Below are positions 1 to 9,843 of a DNA stretch of 64,000 bases, one piece after another. The translations under genes were made by a program, and so were the position numbers. Below the pieces are notes generated by a model. That model saw only the letters and a list, made by a program, of their open reading frames with translations, was not told the DNA's origin and did not search any database. The DNA lies in NCBI RefSeq assembly GCF_001509475.1, contig NZ_LLZG01000364.1, positions 62,001-126,000 on the forward strand, read 5' to 3'. The stretch is from Streptomyces regalis. GTDB lineage: Bacteria; Actinomycetota; Actinomycetes; Streptomycetales; Streptomycetaceae. Each line of letters opens with the position of its first letter. Within the stretch, counting starts at the first letter, position 1.

Positions 1-2958
1 CCCGCATCGGGCGCCGACGACCCCGCCCCGGTCCCCGTCGACCGCTTCGAGGGCGAGGTGCCCTTCGCTAGCCCGCCCGCCGAGGGCGTCTTCACCTGGG
101 GCAGCGACAACGACGACCCGCCCGCCCTGCAGCTCACCGCCCGCGACGACGCGCCCGAGGGCGAGAAGGTGCTCGCCGGCACGTACGACATCAGCGGCTA
201 CGGCGGCTTCACCCACGGCTTCGCCTTCGCCGAGCCCGCCCACGACTGGTCCGCCCACAAGGGCATCCGCCTGTGGTGGGACGGTCAGAACAACGGCAAG
301 AAGATCGCCTTCGAACTCAGGGACGGCGGTGCCAACGGCGAGGCCTCCGAGCTGTGGACGACCTCCTTCACCGACGACTTCACCGGCTGGAAACAGATCG
401 AGCTGCCCTTCACCGACTTCACCTACCGCACGGACTACCAGCCCGTCGGCGGCATCGACCACATCCTCGGCCTCACCGAGACCTGGGGCTACGCCGTCAC
501 CCTCCCGGTCGGGATCAGGGCCCGATTCGCCATGGACGGCGTCGAGTTGTACGGCAAGGCCGACCAGTCCCTGAAGGCCTCCGTCCGCACCGACTCCCCC
601 GTCCACCCCACCGACGAGGGCGCTGCGGCGACCGCGAAGCTCACCGTCGCCACCACGGGCTCCACTCCCCTAGACGAACCCGTCACCGTCAGCTACGAGA
701 CAACGGGCGGCACCGCCGACCCGGGCAGGGACTACACCCCGGTCACCGGAACCGTCACCTTCCCGGCCGGCACGGCCTCCGGCACCACCCGCGAGATCCG
801 CGTCCCCACCCTCAAGGACAGGTCCGCCGAGCCGGCGGAGACGATCCCGCTGAAGCTGACCGTCACCGGCGCCAGGCCTCCGGCCGAGACCCCGCAGATC
901 GTCGTCGACGCGCACGGACTGCCGTATCTGGACAGCAGGTTGCCGGTGCGCAAGCGCGTCGCCGACCTCCTCGCACGCCTCTCCCTTCAGGAGAAGGCCG
1001 GCCAGATGACCCAGGCCGAGCGCGGCGCCCTCACCGCGTCCGGTGACATCGCCACGTACGCCCTCGGCTCGCTCCTCTCCGGCGGCGGTTCCACGCCGAC
1101 GCCCAACACCGCCGAGGCCTGGGCGAAGATGATCGACGGCTTCCAGCTCCGGGCCCGGGTGACCCGGTTCCAGATCCCGCTGATCTACGGTGTCGACGCG
1201 GTGCACGGCCACAACAACCTGACCGGCGCGACGATCATGCCGCACAACATCGGACTCGGGGCGTCCAGAGATCCGGGCCTGGCGTACAAGGCCGGCGCGG
1301 TCACGGCGGCCGAGACGCGGGCCACCGGTATCCCCTGGGACTTCGCGCCCTGTCTGTGCGTGGCCCGGGACGACCGGTGGGGACGGACCTACGAGTCCTT
1401 CGGCGAGGACCCGGCCCTCGTCGATGCCATGGAGACCGTCATCCAGGGCCTCCAGGGCAGGCCCGACGGACGCGACCTGAACCGGAACGACAAGGTTCTC
1501 GCCACCGCCAAGCACTTCGTCGGCGACGGCGGCACCGAGTACGGCTCCTCCACCACCGGCACGTACACCATCGACCAGGGCGTCACCAAGGTCACCCGGC
1601 AGCAGCTGGAGGCCGTCCATCTCGCCCCGTACGAGACCGCCGTCGACCGCGGTGTCGGCACGGTCATGCCGTCGTACTCCTCCCTGGACCTCGTCGGCGA
1701 CGGCCAGGGCCCGGTGAAGATGCACGCCCGCGCCGACATGATCAACGGCGTCCTCAAGGACCGTATGGGCTTCGACGGCTTCGTGATCAGCGACTGGCAG
1801 GCCATCGACCAGATCCCCGGCGACTACGCCTCCGACGTCCGGACGTCGGTCAACGCGGGCCTCGACATGATCATGGTGCCGTACGCGTACAAGGACTTCC
1901 GCGCGACGCTGGTCGACGAGGTGAAGGCCGGCCGGATCAGTGAGCGGCGGATCGACGACGCCGTGTCCCGCATCCTCACCCAGAAGTTCCGGCTCGGCCT
2001 CTTCGAGAAGCCGTACGCCGACACCAGCGGGGCCGCGCGGATCGGATCCGCCGAGCACCGGGCCGTGGCCCGGCGGGCGGCGGCCGAGTCGCAGGTGCTG
2101 CTGAAGAACTCCGCCGGGCTCCTGCCGCTGAGGAGATCACAGAAGGTCTACGTCGCCGGATCCAACGCCGACGACATCGGCAACCAGAGCGGCGGCTGGA
2201 CGGTCACCTGGCAGGGCGCGTCCGGGGACGTCACGCCCGGTACGACGATCCTGGAGGCGATGCGGAAGAACAGCGCGGCGCTGACGTACTCCAAGGACGC
2301 CTCGGCCCCGACGGACGGCCATGACGTCGGCGTGGTCGTCGTCGGCGAGACCCCGTACGCCGAGGGCGTCGGCGATGTCGGCAACGGCCACGACCTTCGG
2401 CTGAGCCCCGCCGACCGGGCAGCCGTCGACAAGGTGTGCGCCGCGATGAAGTGCGCGGTGCTGATCGTAGCCGGGCGCCCGCAGCTGATCGACGACGAGA
2501 GCCTGGCCGGGATCGACGCGCTGGTCGCCTCCTGGCTGCCCGGCACCGAGGGCGACGGCGTGGCGGACGTCCTCCACGGCAAGCGGCCCTTCACCGGGCA
2601 GCTGCCCGTCACCTGGCCGAAGAGCGAGGCGCAGCTGCCGATCAACGTCGGGGACACGTCGTACGACCCGAGGTTCCCCTACGGCTGGGGCCTGACCACG
2701 CTGACCGAGGTGCCGGGCGGCGGCGCCGCGACCCTGCGGGCGCTCGGCATCGCGGCCGCGGCCGCCGAGCGGGCCGGGGCCGAAGAGGCGGGGCGCGCGC
2801 TCGTCACCAAGGCCCGGCTGCTCGTCCAGCACAGGGCGGCCGGCAGGGGGATCACCGAGGCGGTGGCCGGGCCCTTCGCCGAGGCCGACCATCTGCTGCT
2901 GACGGGCCGGTACGGGGCGGCGGTGCGGAAGCTGACGGCGGCGTACAGAGCGGCCTGA
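1..2958 (+). CDS. Secreted glycoside hydrolase family 3 beta-glucosidase-like enzyme (5' end outside window)
   Basis: The frame is open from base 1, so the true start and any signal peptide lie outside the window; 985 residues are visible. Numbering from the first visible codon, residues 13-180 resemble a carbohydrate-binding jelly roll of CBM11 type. Residues 190-305 resemble a Calx-beta repeat (GTADPGRDYTP). Residues from about 315 are the GH3 catalytic barrel, with KHFVGDGG and the nucleophile motif ISDW (Asp near 598). The GH3 C-terminal sandwich follows, ending near LPYGWGLT-type sequence. The last 80 residues are an Ala-rich helical extension. GH3 enzymes release glucose or xylose from oligosaccharide ends; the added binding modules suggest an extracellular polysaccharide-degrading role. 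Exact substrate cannot be told from sequence. Confidence 0.9.
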   Translation, partial: PASGADDPAPVPVDRFEGEVPFASPPAEGVFTWGSDNDDPPALQLTARDDAPEGEKVLAGTYDISGYGGFTHGFAFAEPAHDWSAHKGIRLWWDGQNNGKKIAFELRDGGANGEASELWTTSFTDDFTGWKQIELPFTDFTYRTDYQPVGGIDHILGLTETWGYAVTLPVGIRARFAMDGVELYGKADQSLKASVRTDSPVHPTDEGAAATAKLTVATTGSTPLDEPVTVSYETTGGTADPGRDYTPVTGTVTFPAGTASGTTREIRVPTLKDRSAEPAETIPLKLTVTGARPPAETPQIVVDAHGLPYLDSRLPVRKRVADLLARLSLQEKAGQMTQAERGALTASGDIATYALGSLLSGGGSTPTPNTAEAWAKMIDGFQLRARVTRFQIPLIYGVDAVHGHNNLTGATIMPHNIGLGASRDPGLAYKAGAVTAAETRATGIPWDFAPCLCVARDDRWGRTYESFGEDPALVDAMETVIQGLQGRPDGRDLNRNDKVLATAKHFVGDGGTEYGSSTTGTYTIDQGVTKVTRQQLEAVHLAPYETAVDRGVGTVMPSYSSLDLVGDGQGPVKMHARADMINGVLKDRMGFDGFVISDWQAIDQIPGDYASDVRTSVNAGLDMIMVPYAYKDFRATLVDEVKAGRISERRIDDAVSRILTQKFRLGLFEKPYADTSGAARIGSAEHRAVARRAAAESQVLLKNSAGLLPLRRSQKVYVAGSNADDIGNQSGGWTVTWQGASGDVTPGTTILEAMRKNSAALTYSKDASAPTDGHDVGVVVVGETPYAEGVGDVGNGHDLRLSPADRAAVDKVCAAMKCAVLIVAGRPQLIDDESLAGIDALVASWLPGTEGDGVADVLHGKRPFTGQLPVTWPKSEAQLPINVGDTSYDPRFPYGWGLTTLTEVPGGGAATLRALGIAAAAAERAGAEEAGRALVTKARLLVQHRAAGRGITEAVAGPFAEADHLLLTGRYGAAVRKLTAAYRAA

Positions 2959-2966
2959 GCTGTACA

Positions 2967-3011
2967 GGGCATCTCTTCCGGTGGGGCAGGTCCGTACCGG
3001 GAGAGATGCCC
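2967..3011 (+). terminator. Hairpin terminator after the GH3 gene
   Basis: A perfect 10-bp inverted repeat (GGGCATCTCT and its complement) encloses a 25-nt loop that can fold further. It starts 9 bases after the GH3 stop codon and lies just before the next gene. There is no clear U tract, as is common for Streptomyces terminators. Confidence 0.55.
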
Positions 3012-3042
3012 GTTCTCGTGCCCCATCGGGTAGCGTCGAAGT

Positions 3043-4398
3043 ATGAGGACTCCGCTGTTCCGGGGCCTCATGCGCGCAGCTGTGGTGCCGGTCGCCGCGA
3101 CGTTCGCGGTGCTCATGACCGGTGCCCCCGGCGCGCACGCGGCCACGGACCTCTCGAAGGTTGCCGAGCAGTTGCGCGAGGGCCCCGTCTACGTGGACCC
3201 CGCCGCCTCGGACCTGCTGTCGTCGGCTGACGCAGAAGCGCTCGCCGACAAGATCGAGGACGCCGACAAGCCCGTCTTCGTCGCCGTTCTCCCGGCCGAC
3301 CAGCCGACGCAGAACCTCCTCCTGAACCTCCGTACCGAGACCGGTGTCACGGGCCTGTACGGCGTCCGCGTCGATGATCGCTTCGACGCGGCGGCCGACG
3401 CCTCCGTCCTGTCCCGGCAAGGCGTGGACAACCTGGTCACCTCGGTGCAGGGCGCCGGTGATCCCAAGGCCCAGCTGAACGATTTCGTCGACGCGGCGCT
3501 GCAGAACGTGGGCGGTACGGCACCGGCCAGCTGGAGCGACGGCGGGGACGGCACGGGCGTGGACGCCGGCGGGCTGATCGCCGTCGGCGCGGTGCTGGCG
3601 GCGGGCGGCGCGGGCGCCTACGCGCTGGTCCGGCGCAACCGGCGGCGCCACGAGGAGGAGCGGCGGGCGGCGCTGGAGAAGCTGCGGGTCGTGGTCGACG
3701 AGGACATCACCGCCTTCGGCGAAGAACTGGACCGCCTGGACTTCCATCCGGCCGAGCCCGGTGCCGACGACGCGATGCGCGCGGACTACGAGCGCGCGCT
3801 GGACTCCTACGACCAGGCGAAGCGGCTCATGGACGCAGCGCGCAAACCGGAGGACGTCAAGGCCGTCACCCAGTCCCTGGAGGACGGCCGCTTCTGCCTC
3901 ACCCAGCTGTGCGCCCGCCGGGAGCACCGGCCGCTGCCCGAACGCCGGCCACCCTGCTTCTTCGACCCACGCCACGGCCCGGCAGTGGCCGACGAGACCT
4001 GGACACCACCCGGCGGCACCGCCCGCGAGGTCCCGGTCTGCGCGGCCGACCGCACCCGCCTCGCCGAAGGCCGCGACCCCGTGATCCGCGAGGTGGACAC
4101 GGAGTACGGCCGCCGCCCGTACTGGGACGCCGGCCCCGCCTACGGCCCCTGGGCAGGCGGCTACTTCGGCGGCGGCCTCCTCCCCGGCCTCCTCATCGGC
4201 ACGATGCTCGGCAGCATGATGGCCACGCCGGCCTACGCGGCCGACTACGGCGCGGGGTACGGCTACGGCGACGGGGGCTACGGCGGCGGCGACGTGTCCG
4301 GTGCGGACTTCGACACCGGGGACTTCGGGGGCGACGGTGGGGGAGGCTTCGGCGGAGGGGACTTCGGTGGGGGTGGCTTCGACGGGGGAGGCTTCTGA
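3043..4398 (+). CDS. Secreted/membrane protein with TPM-like domain and Gly-rich tail
   Basis: A 451-residue protein with a Sec-type signal peptide (residues 1-34, cleavage near AHAAT). Next comes an extracytoplasmic alpha/beta domain (about 35-165) resembling TPM/YgcG-type domains. A transmembrane segment (about 178-197) is followed by a basic stop-transfer stretch and a cytoplasmic helical region rich in charged residues. A second hydrophobic stretch (about 370-400) and a C-terminal tail of repeated Gly-Gly-Phe/Asp motifs end the protein. The ATG start follows the signal-peptide logic. TPM-domain proteins are poorly characterised; some act in photosystem repair or membrane quality control, but nothing here fixes a function. 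Confidence 0.75.
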   Translation: MRTPLFRGLMRAAVVPVAATFAVLMTGAPGAHAATDLSKVAEQLREGPVYVDPAASDLLSSADAEALADKIEDADKPVFVAVLPADQPTQNLLLNLRTETGVTGLYGVRVDDRFDAAADASVLSRQGVDNLVTSVQGAGDPKAQLNDFVDAALQNVGGTAPASWSDGGDGTGVDAGGLIAVGAVLAAGGAGAYALVRRNRRRHEEERRAALEKLRVVVDEDITAFGEELDRLDFHPAEPGADDAMRADYERALDSYDQAKRLMDAARKPEDVKAVTQSLEDGRFCLTQLCARREHRPLPERRPPCFFDPRHGPAVADETWTPPGGTAREVPVCAADRTRLAEGRDPVIREVDTEYGRRPYWDAGPAYGPWAGGYFGGGLLPGLLIGTMLGSMMATPAYAADYGAGYGYGDGGYGGGDVSGADFDTGDFGGDGGGGFGGGDFGGGGFDGGGF

Positions 4399-4424
4399 CA
4401 CCCACCTGCCGCGGAACACGGTAC

Positions 4425-4452
4425 GGGCCCGGCGTCCGAAGACGCCGGGCCC
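4425..4452. terminator. Bidirectional terminator between convergent genes
   Basis: A perfect 12-bp stem (GGGCCCGGCGTC) with a CGAA tetraloop sits between the stop codons of two convergent genes, so it can end transcription from both sides. Confidence 0.8.
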
Positions 4453-4482
4453 GCACTACTGGAACGCCGGCAAACCGATAGG

Positions 4483-5635
<1,153 letters not shown>

Positions 5636-6088
5636 ATGTCCATATATCCATCGCCGAACGACAGTTTTCACCCGCCCCCGCCCCCGTCCCCGCCCCCGCC
5701 CCCGAGAGTTGGGCGCCCAAGTCCGGAGCCGATACACAGCTCTCCTGACTTCGATGCGCTGCGCAGCGCATACCGAACCTTCGGCACCGCGGCAACGCTT
5801 GCCTCGGTCGGTGGATTCCTCGTGTACGTCCTGCTGTCGAGTTTCGCCGCCGGCATGATGAACCAGCCGCTGGTCGGCCACCTGACGATCGGGCTGGCTC
5901 TGGGCCTGTGCCAGTTCCTCCTCATGGGCGGGACGATCTGGCTCTACGTCCGGCACATGCGCCGACGGGTCGACCCGGTCACGCACCGCCTGCGGGCCCG
6001 ACTGCACGAGAACGAGGCACAGGCGAAGGCCCAGGCGCAGGCACAGCAGACCCGTAACCACACGGGAAGGCAGTGGGGCGCGTGGTGA
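5636..6088 (+). CDS. DUF485 family small membrane protein
   Basis: 150 residues starting at the ATG preceded by AAGAAGG. Residues 11-25 are a proline-rich cytoplasmic stretch. A DUF485 domain follows, with transmembrane helices at about 47-68 and 79-103 and the charged loop typical of the family. The C-terminal tail is rich in Ala, Gln and Glu. DUF485 genes (YjcH in E. coli) are usually co-transcribed with an acetate/monocarboxylate symporter. Here the stop codon overlaps the start region of just such a symporter, so the product is probably its accessory membrane partner. Its molecular role is not known. Confidence 0.88.
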   Translation: MSIYPSPNDSFHPPPPPSPPPPPRVGRPSPEPIHSSPDFDALRSAYRTFGTAATLASVGGFLVYVLLSSFAAGMMNQPLVGHLTIGLALGLCQFLLMGGTIWLYVRHMRRRVDPVTHRLRARLHENEAQAKAQAQAQQTRNHTGRQWGAW

Positions 6089-7704
6089 CGCAAGCCGCCG
6101 GTCAACTGGTGCATCACGCCGCGAGTGTCACCGACCGGGCCACTCTGCAGCTGACGCTCATCCTGTTCATCACTGTCGTCGTCGTCACCCTGTTCACGGT
6201 GCTGCTGACGGCCCCGCAGCGGGACGAGATCAGCGAGTTCTATCTGGGCGACCGTGACATGTCGCCGTTGCGCAACGGGCTCGCCATGTGCGGTGACTAC
6301 CTGTCGGCCGCGACACTGCTGGGCAGTACCGGAATCGTCGCGCTGACCGGCTACGACGGTCTGCTCTATCTGGGCGGCACGGTGGTCGCCTGGATGATGG
6401 CGCTGCTGATGATCGCCGAACCCCTGCGCAACTCGGGCAAGTTCACGCTGGGCGACACCCTGGCGCTGCGGCTGCCGCAGGGACAGCGTTCGGTCCGGCT
6501 GGCGCTCGCCCTGTGCACCCTGGTCGTGTGCCTCCTGTACCTGGTCGCCCAACTCGTCGGCAGTGTGGCCCTGTTGGCGCAGTTCATCGGAGCACCGAGC
6601 GGGACGGCCCGGGCGATGTGCGTGGTGGTCATCGGCACCATAGTCGTGGTGTACGCGGCGATCGGCGGCATGCCGGGTGCCACGGTCATCCAGGTGGTCA
6701 AGGCCGTGATGCTGGTCGCCGGGGTGGGAGTCACCGCCGTCATGGTGCTGCACCACTTCAACTGGAACATCGACAAACTCCTGTCGACCGCCGCCGCCAA
6801 CAGCGCCCTGGGCGACCGCTACCTCGGCCCCGGCCTGCGATACGGCGGTACCACCACCAACAAGCTGGACTTCTTCAGCCTGCAGTTGGCCATCGTGCTC
6901 GGACTGGCCGCGCTCCCACACATCATGATGCGGCTGCTCGCCCCGCGCTCCACGCGCGTCCTGCGCGGCTCGGTGGTATGGGCCGTGGGTCTGATCGGCT
7001 TCGTGTGTCTGATGGCGGGCGTGCTGGGCCTGGGCGCCACCGCGATCGTGGGCCGGGAGCAGATCGCGGACCTCGACCCCAGGGGCGATGCGGCGGTGCT
7101 CCTGCTCGGGTACGAGCTCGGCGGCGGCGTACTCGTGGCGCTCCTGTCCAGCCTGGCCTTCATCACGCTGCTCGGAGTGGCCGGCGGACTCACGCTCGCC
7201 GCGGCCTCCTCGATCGCCCACGACCTGTACGGCGAAGTGATCCGCAAGGGCAAGGCGACGCAGACGGAAGAGGTAGCCGTCGCCCGGCTCTCCGCGGCGG
7301 CCATCGGCGTCATGGGCATGATGCTGGCCCTGCTGTCCTGGGGCACGAGCACCGCGACGCTGGCGTTCCTGGCCTTCGCCATCGCAGCGTCCGCCATTCT
7401 GCCGACGATCGTCTACAGCCTGTTCTGGCGAGGCTTCACCGCACGCGGCGCGCTGCTGAGCCTGTACGGCGGCCTGGCCTGCTCGGTGCTCCTCGTGGTG
7501 TTCTCCCCGATCATCTCCTCCACCCCGAACTCGGTCTACCCGCACTCCGACTTCGCCTGGTTCCCGCTGCAGAACCCCGGCATCGTCTCGATCCCGGCGG
7601 GCTTCCTGCTGGGCTGGGTCGGCTCGGTGCTGAGCAAGCGCCAGGAACCGGGGGTGTTCGAGAAGTTCGAGGTTCGCGCGCTGGTCGGTGCCGACGAGCG
7701 GTGA
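6082..7704 (+). CDS. Sodium:solute symporter family permease, ActP-like (acetate/monocarboxylate)
   Basis: 540 residues with about 13 hydrophobic helices. The conserved SSS region (FYLGDRDMSPLRNGLAM...SAATLLG) is near residues 50-75, as in acetate permease ActP. GTG at 6073, 6082 and 6085 are all possible starts; 6082 is best placed after GGAAGG (6065-6070). The gene overlaps the end of the DUF485 gene, so the two are translationally coupled. SSS transporters use the sodium gradient to import organic solutes; the DUF485 pairing points to acetate, propionate or pyruvate. The substrate is an inference. Confidence 0.9.
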   Translation: MVTQAAGQLVHHAASVTDRATLQLTLILFITVVVVTLFTVLLTAPQRDEISEFYLGDRDMSPLRNGLAMCGDYLSAATLLGSTGIVALTGYDGLLYLGGTVVAWMMALLMIAEPLRNSGKFTLGDTLALRLPQGQRSVRLALALCTLVVCLLYLVAQLVGSVALLAQFIGAPSGTARAMCVVVIGTIVVVYAAIGGMPGATVIQVVKAVMLVAGVGVTAVMVLHHFNWNIDKLLSTAAANSALGDRYLGPGLRYGGTTTNKLDFFSLQLAIVLGLAALPHIMMRLLAPRSTRVLRGSVVWAVGLIGFVCLMAGVLGLGATAIVGREQIADLDPRGDAAVLLLGYELGGGVLVALLSSLAFITLLGVAGGLTLAAASSIAHDLYGEVIRKGKATQTEEVAVARLSAAAIGVMGMMLALLSWGTSTATLAFLAFAIAASAILPTIVYSLFWRGFTARGALLSLYGGLACSVLLVVFSPIISSTPNSVYPHSDFAWFPLQNPGIVSIPAGFLLGWVGSVLSKRQEPGVFEKFEVRALVGADER

Positions 7705-7722
7705 TACGTCCGGAGGCTGGCG

Positions 7723-7741
7723 GGGCGCCCGCGGGGGCGCC
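7723..7741 (+). terminator. GC hairpin after the symporter gene
   Basis: A short GGCGCC/GGCGCC hairpin with a six-base loop starts 19 bases after the symporter stop. It lacks a U tract. Confidence 0.45.
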
Positions 7742-7806
7742 TCTCCGGCCACGGCGAAGTGGGAGGTGAGCGCCCCCGGCCGCCGGCACGCAATGGCGGC
7801 GCCCGC

Positions 7807-8302
7807 TCAGGACGCGGGCGTTTTGGCCGAGCGCAGCCGGGCGTACCGCTCACCGGCGGCATGCCACCAGCCCGGCGGGGAGGGGAAGCCGACGACGGAG
7901 GTCGGCTGATCCGGATGCAGCCCGAGCCGCCGCAGGGCACCGGCGTCGACGTGAACCGTGATCCACGATCGCCAGTGCCCGTCGCCCCCGGGCCCGCAGG
8001 CTCGATCCAGGCGGAGCTCCTCCTCGTCGAACGGCATCCAGTCGAGGCCGCGCTCACGCAGTCAAGCGCGCACGGCGGCCAGGGGGTAAGGAGACCTGTT
8101 CTCGATTTCGTACGACGTGATGGCGACCCAGGAAAGACCGGCGGGACCCGGCCAGGAGGTGGTGGTCATGCCGACCAGGATGCCGGAACACGACGTCGGC
8201 GCGCTTCCCGATTTCGACGCGCACCCATCCCCGCGCCACCCGCCACCCGCCACGCGCCACCACCAGGGACAGCGCGACGAGCACGGCACTGACCCGCAGC
8301 AC
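7807..8302 (-). pseudogene. Decayed gene for a membrane protein (PH-like domain)
   Basis: The minus strand carries protein-like sequence broken over frames. An N-terminal piece (from 8302, LRVSAVLVALSLVV then RGWVRVEIGKRADVVF) looks like a membrane segment followed by a beta-rich region. The sequence continues in another frame as LSWVAITSYEIENRSPYPL, hits an in-frame TGA at 8062-8064, and continues in that same frame as MPFDEEELRLD...WITVHVDAG to a stop at 7807. A functional homologue would read through both breaks. I infer one frameshift and one premature stop. The family resembles short actinobacterial PH-domain membrane proteins, but this is uncertain. Confidence 0.55.
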
Positions 8303-8431
8303 CGACCGGTATCAGAGGCCGCCCCCGGTTGCCGCACCCCGAGCCAGGGACCGAGCGTGGCGCCGACGGGGGCTGTGCGGGGCACTCCTTATAGGACAAA
8401 AACTGACCTACTCGCCACCTACCGTGTCGCC

Positions 8432-9031
8432 ATGACCACCCCAGACGGCACAGAGCCCCTCGCTTTCGAATCTGCCGCTTCCCTCGACACCTGGCTGACC
8501 AGCCACACCGCCCCGCACCCCGGCCTCTGGGTCAAGGTCGCCAAGAAGGGCTCCGGCATCCCCTCCGTCACCGCCGCCGAGGTCAACGACGTCGCCCTGT
8601 GCCACGGCTGGATCACCGGTCAGCGCAAGGGGCTCGACGACTCGTACTTTCAGCAGCGGATCACCCCGCGACGCCCGGGCAGCGTCTGGTCGGTGGTCAA
8701 CGTGCGGCGGGTCGAGGAGCTGACGGCCGCCGGCCGCATGCACCCCTCCGGCCTCGCAGAGGCGGAGGCCGCGAAGGCGGACGGGCGGTGGGCAGCGGCG
8801 TACGAGTCGCAGAAGAACGCCGCAGTCCCCGAGGATCTCGCGGCCGCGCTGGAACGGAACCCCCGGGCCAAGGTCACCTTCGACGCGCTCGGAAAGACGG
8901 ACCGGTACCTGGCCATGCTCGGTGTGCTCCGAGCCCGGACTCCGGAGAGCCGGGCGGCTCAGGTGACGGCCGCGGTCGCGAAGCTGGAGGCGAGGGAGGC
9001 GAGGACGTTGTCTCTGTCTCCTACGACCTGA
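8432..9031 (+). CDS. YdeI/OmpD-associated family protein
   Basis: 199 residues. The N-terminal 100 residues carry the YdeI signature (WLTSHTA...GLWVKVAKKGSG, then DVALCHGWITGQRKGLD and RRPGSVWSVVNVRRVEEL). The C-terminal part is helical and Ala-rich, as in the family. The ATG at 8432 gives the normal N-terminus; there is no strong ribosome binding site. Family members are cytoplasmic, have been linked to stress or antimicrobial-peptide tolerance and to iron chaperone-like folds, and have no agreed biochemical function. The gene stands alone. Confidence 0.88.
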   Translation: MTTPDGTEPLAFESAASLDTWLTSHTAPHPGLWVKVAKKGSGIPSVTAAEVNDVALCHGWITGQRKGLDDSYFQQRITPRRPGSVWSVVNVRRVEELTAAGRMHPSGLAEAEAAKADGRWAAAYESQKNAAVPEDLAAALERNPRAKVTFDALGKTDRYLAMLGVLRARTPESRAAQVTAAVAKLEAREARTLSLSPTT

Positions 9032-9103
9032 GGGGGGCCGGATTCCTGGGCTGACCCTGACTACAAGCCCCTGGAGACCGCCCACCAGGTCGACTGAAGG
9101 GGC

Positions 9104-9129
9104 GGCGCCGACGCTACCGGCCCGGCGCC
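9104..9129. terminator. Hairpin between convergent YdeI-like and YceI genes
   Basis: GGCGCCG and CGGCGCC form a 7-bp stem around a 12-nt loop between two convergent stop codons. Confidence 0.5.
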
Positions 9130-9146
9130 CGCCCACAGGCGACGGC

Positions 9147-9701
9147 TCACGCGTTCCTGATCGCCGAAATGTCGAAGATGAGCTTGATCTTGTCCGAGAC
9201 AAGCACCCCACCCGTCTCCAGCGCCGCGTTCCAGGTCAGCCCCCACTCCGAGCGCAGGATCTGCGCCTTGCCCTCGAAGCCGACGCGCTCGTTGCCGAAG
9301 GGGCCCTTCGCGGCGCCGTTGAACTCGAGGTCGATGGTGAGCGGCTTGGTGGTGCCGAGGATCGTCAGGTCGCCGGTGATGCGGTAGTCGTCGTCACCGA
9401 GGGCCTCCGCCGAGGTGGAGCGGAACGTCATCGTCGGGAACTCGTCCGTCTTGAAGAAGTCCGCGCTCTTGAGGTGCCCGTCGCGGTCCGCGGAGCCGGT
9501 GTCGATGCTGTCCATCTTGACGTCGATGGACGCCGTGGACGCGTAGGGGTCGCTGCCGTCCAGGTGCAGCGAGCCCGTGAAGTCGAGGAACTTGCCCTTG
9601 ACGTTGGTGACCATGGCGTGGCGGACGGTGAAGCCGATCGTGGAGTGGGCCGTGTCGATCGTGTAGTCGCCGGTCAGCGCGGACAGGTCGGAGTTGGCCA
9701 T
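9147..9701 (-). CDS. YceI family lipid-binding-fold protein
   Basis: 184 residues covering the whole YceI domain: GDYTIDTAHSTIGFTVRHAM at the start, then GHLKSADFF, FPTMTFRST, GDLTILGTTKPL and a C-terminal ILRSEWGLTWN strand. There is no signal peptide, so it is cytoplasmic, as in many actinobacterial members. YceI proteins form a lipocalin-like barrel that binds polyprenoid chains. The ATG follows GAAGGAG. The gene is divergent from the polysaccharide lyase gene across a region containing long inverted repeats. Confidence 0.93.
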   Translation of the reverse strand: MANSDLSALTGDYTIDTAHSTIGFTVRHAMVTNVKGKFLDFTGSLHLDGSDPYASTASIDVKMDSIDTGSADRDGHLKSADFFKTDEFPTMTFRSTSAEALGDDDYRITGDLTILGTTKPLTIDLEFNGAAKGPFGNERVGFEGKAQILRSEWGLTWNAALETGGVLVSDKIKLIFDISAIRNA

Positions 9702-9727
9702 GATGTGCTCCTTCGAAGCGTGAGGCG

Positions 9728-9795
9728 TGATGTTGAATCTTGAACTACATCAACGCGACCGACCGTAGACCTATTCCGTTCAGGATTCAACATCA
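9728..9795. promoter_or_regulatory. Inverted-repeat operator region between yceI-like and PL8 genes
   Basis: A perfect 12-bp inverted repeat (TGATGTTGAATC at 9728-9739, its complement at 9784-9795) brackets a second dyad, TTGA-N6-TCAA (9740-9753). The block is AT-rich relative to its surroundings and lies directly upstream of yceI. It looks like paired operator sites for a dimeric repressor of MarR or similar type. The regulator is not identified in the window. Confidence 0.45.
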
Positions 9796-9843
9796 TCCGT
9801 AAAGTGTTGGCGCGGTTACTCTGAGGTGGTAAATGCCCAAGGC

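Noticed and set aside
5670..5705. Cytosine-rich simple repeat
   Set aside because: It codes for the polyproline stretch of the DUF485 protein.
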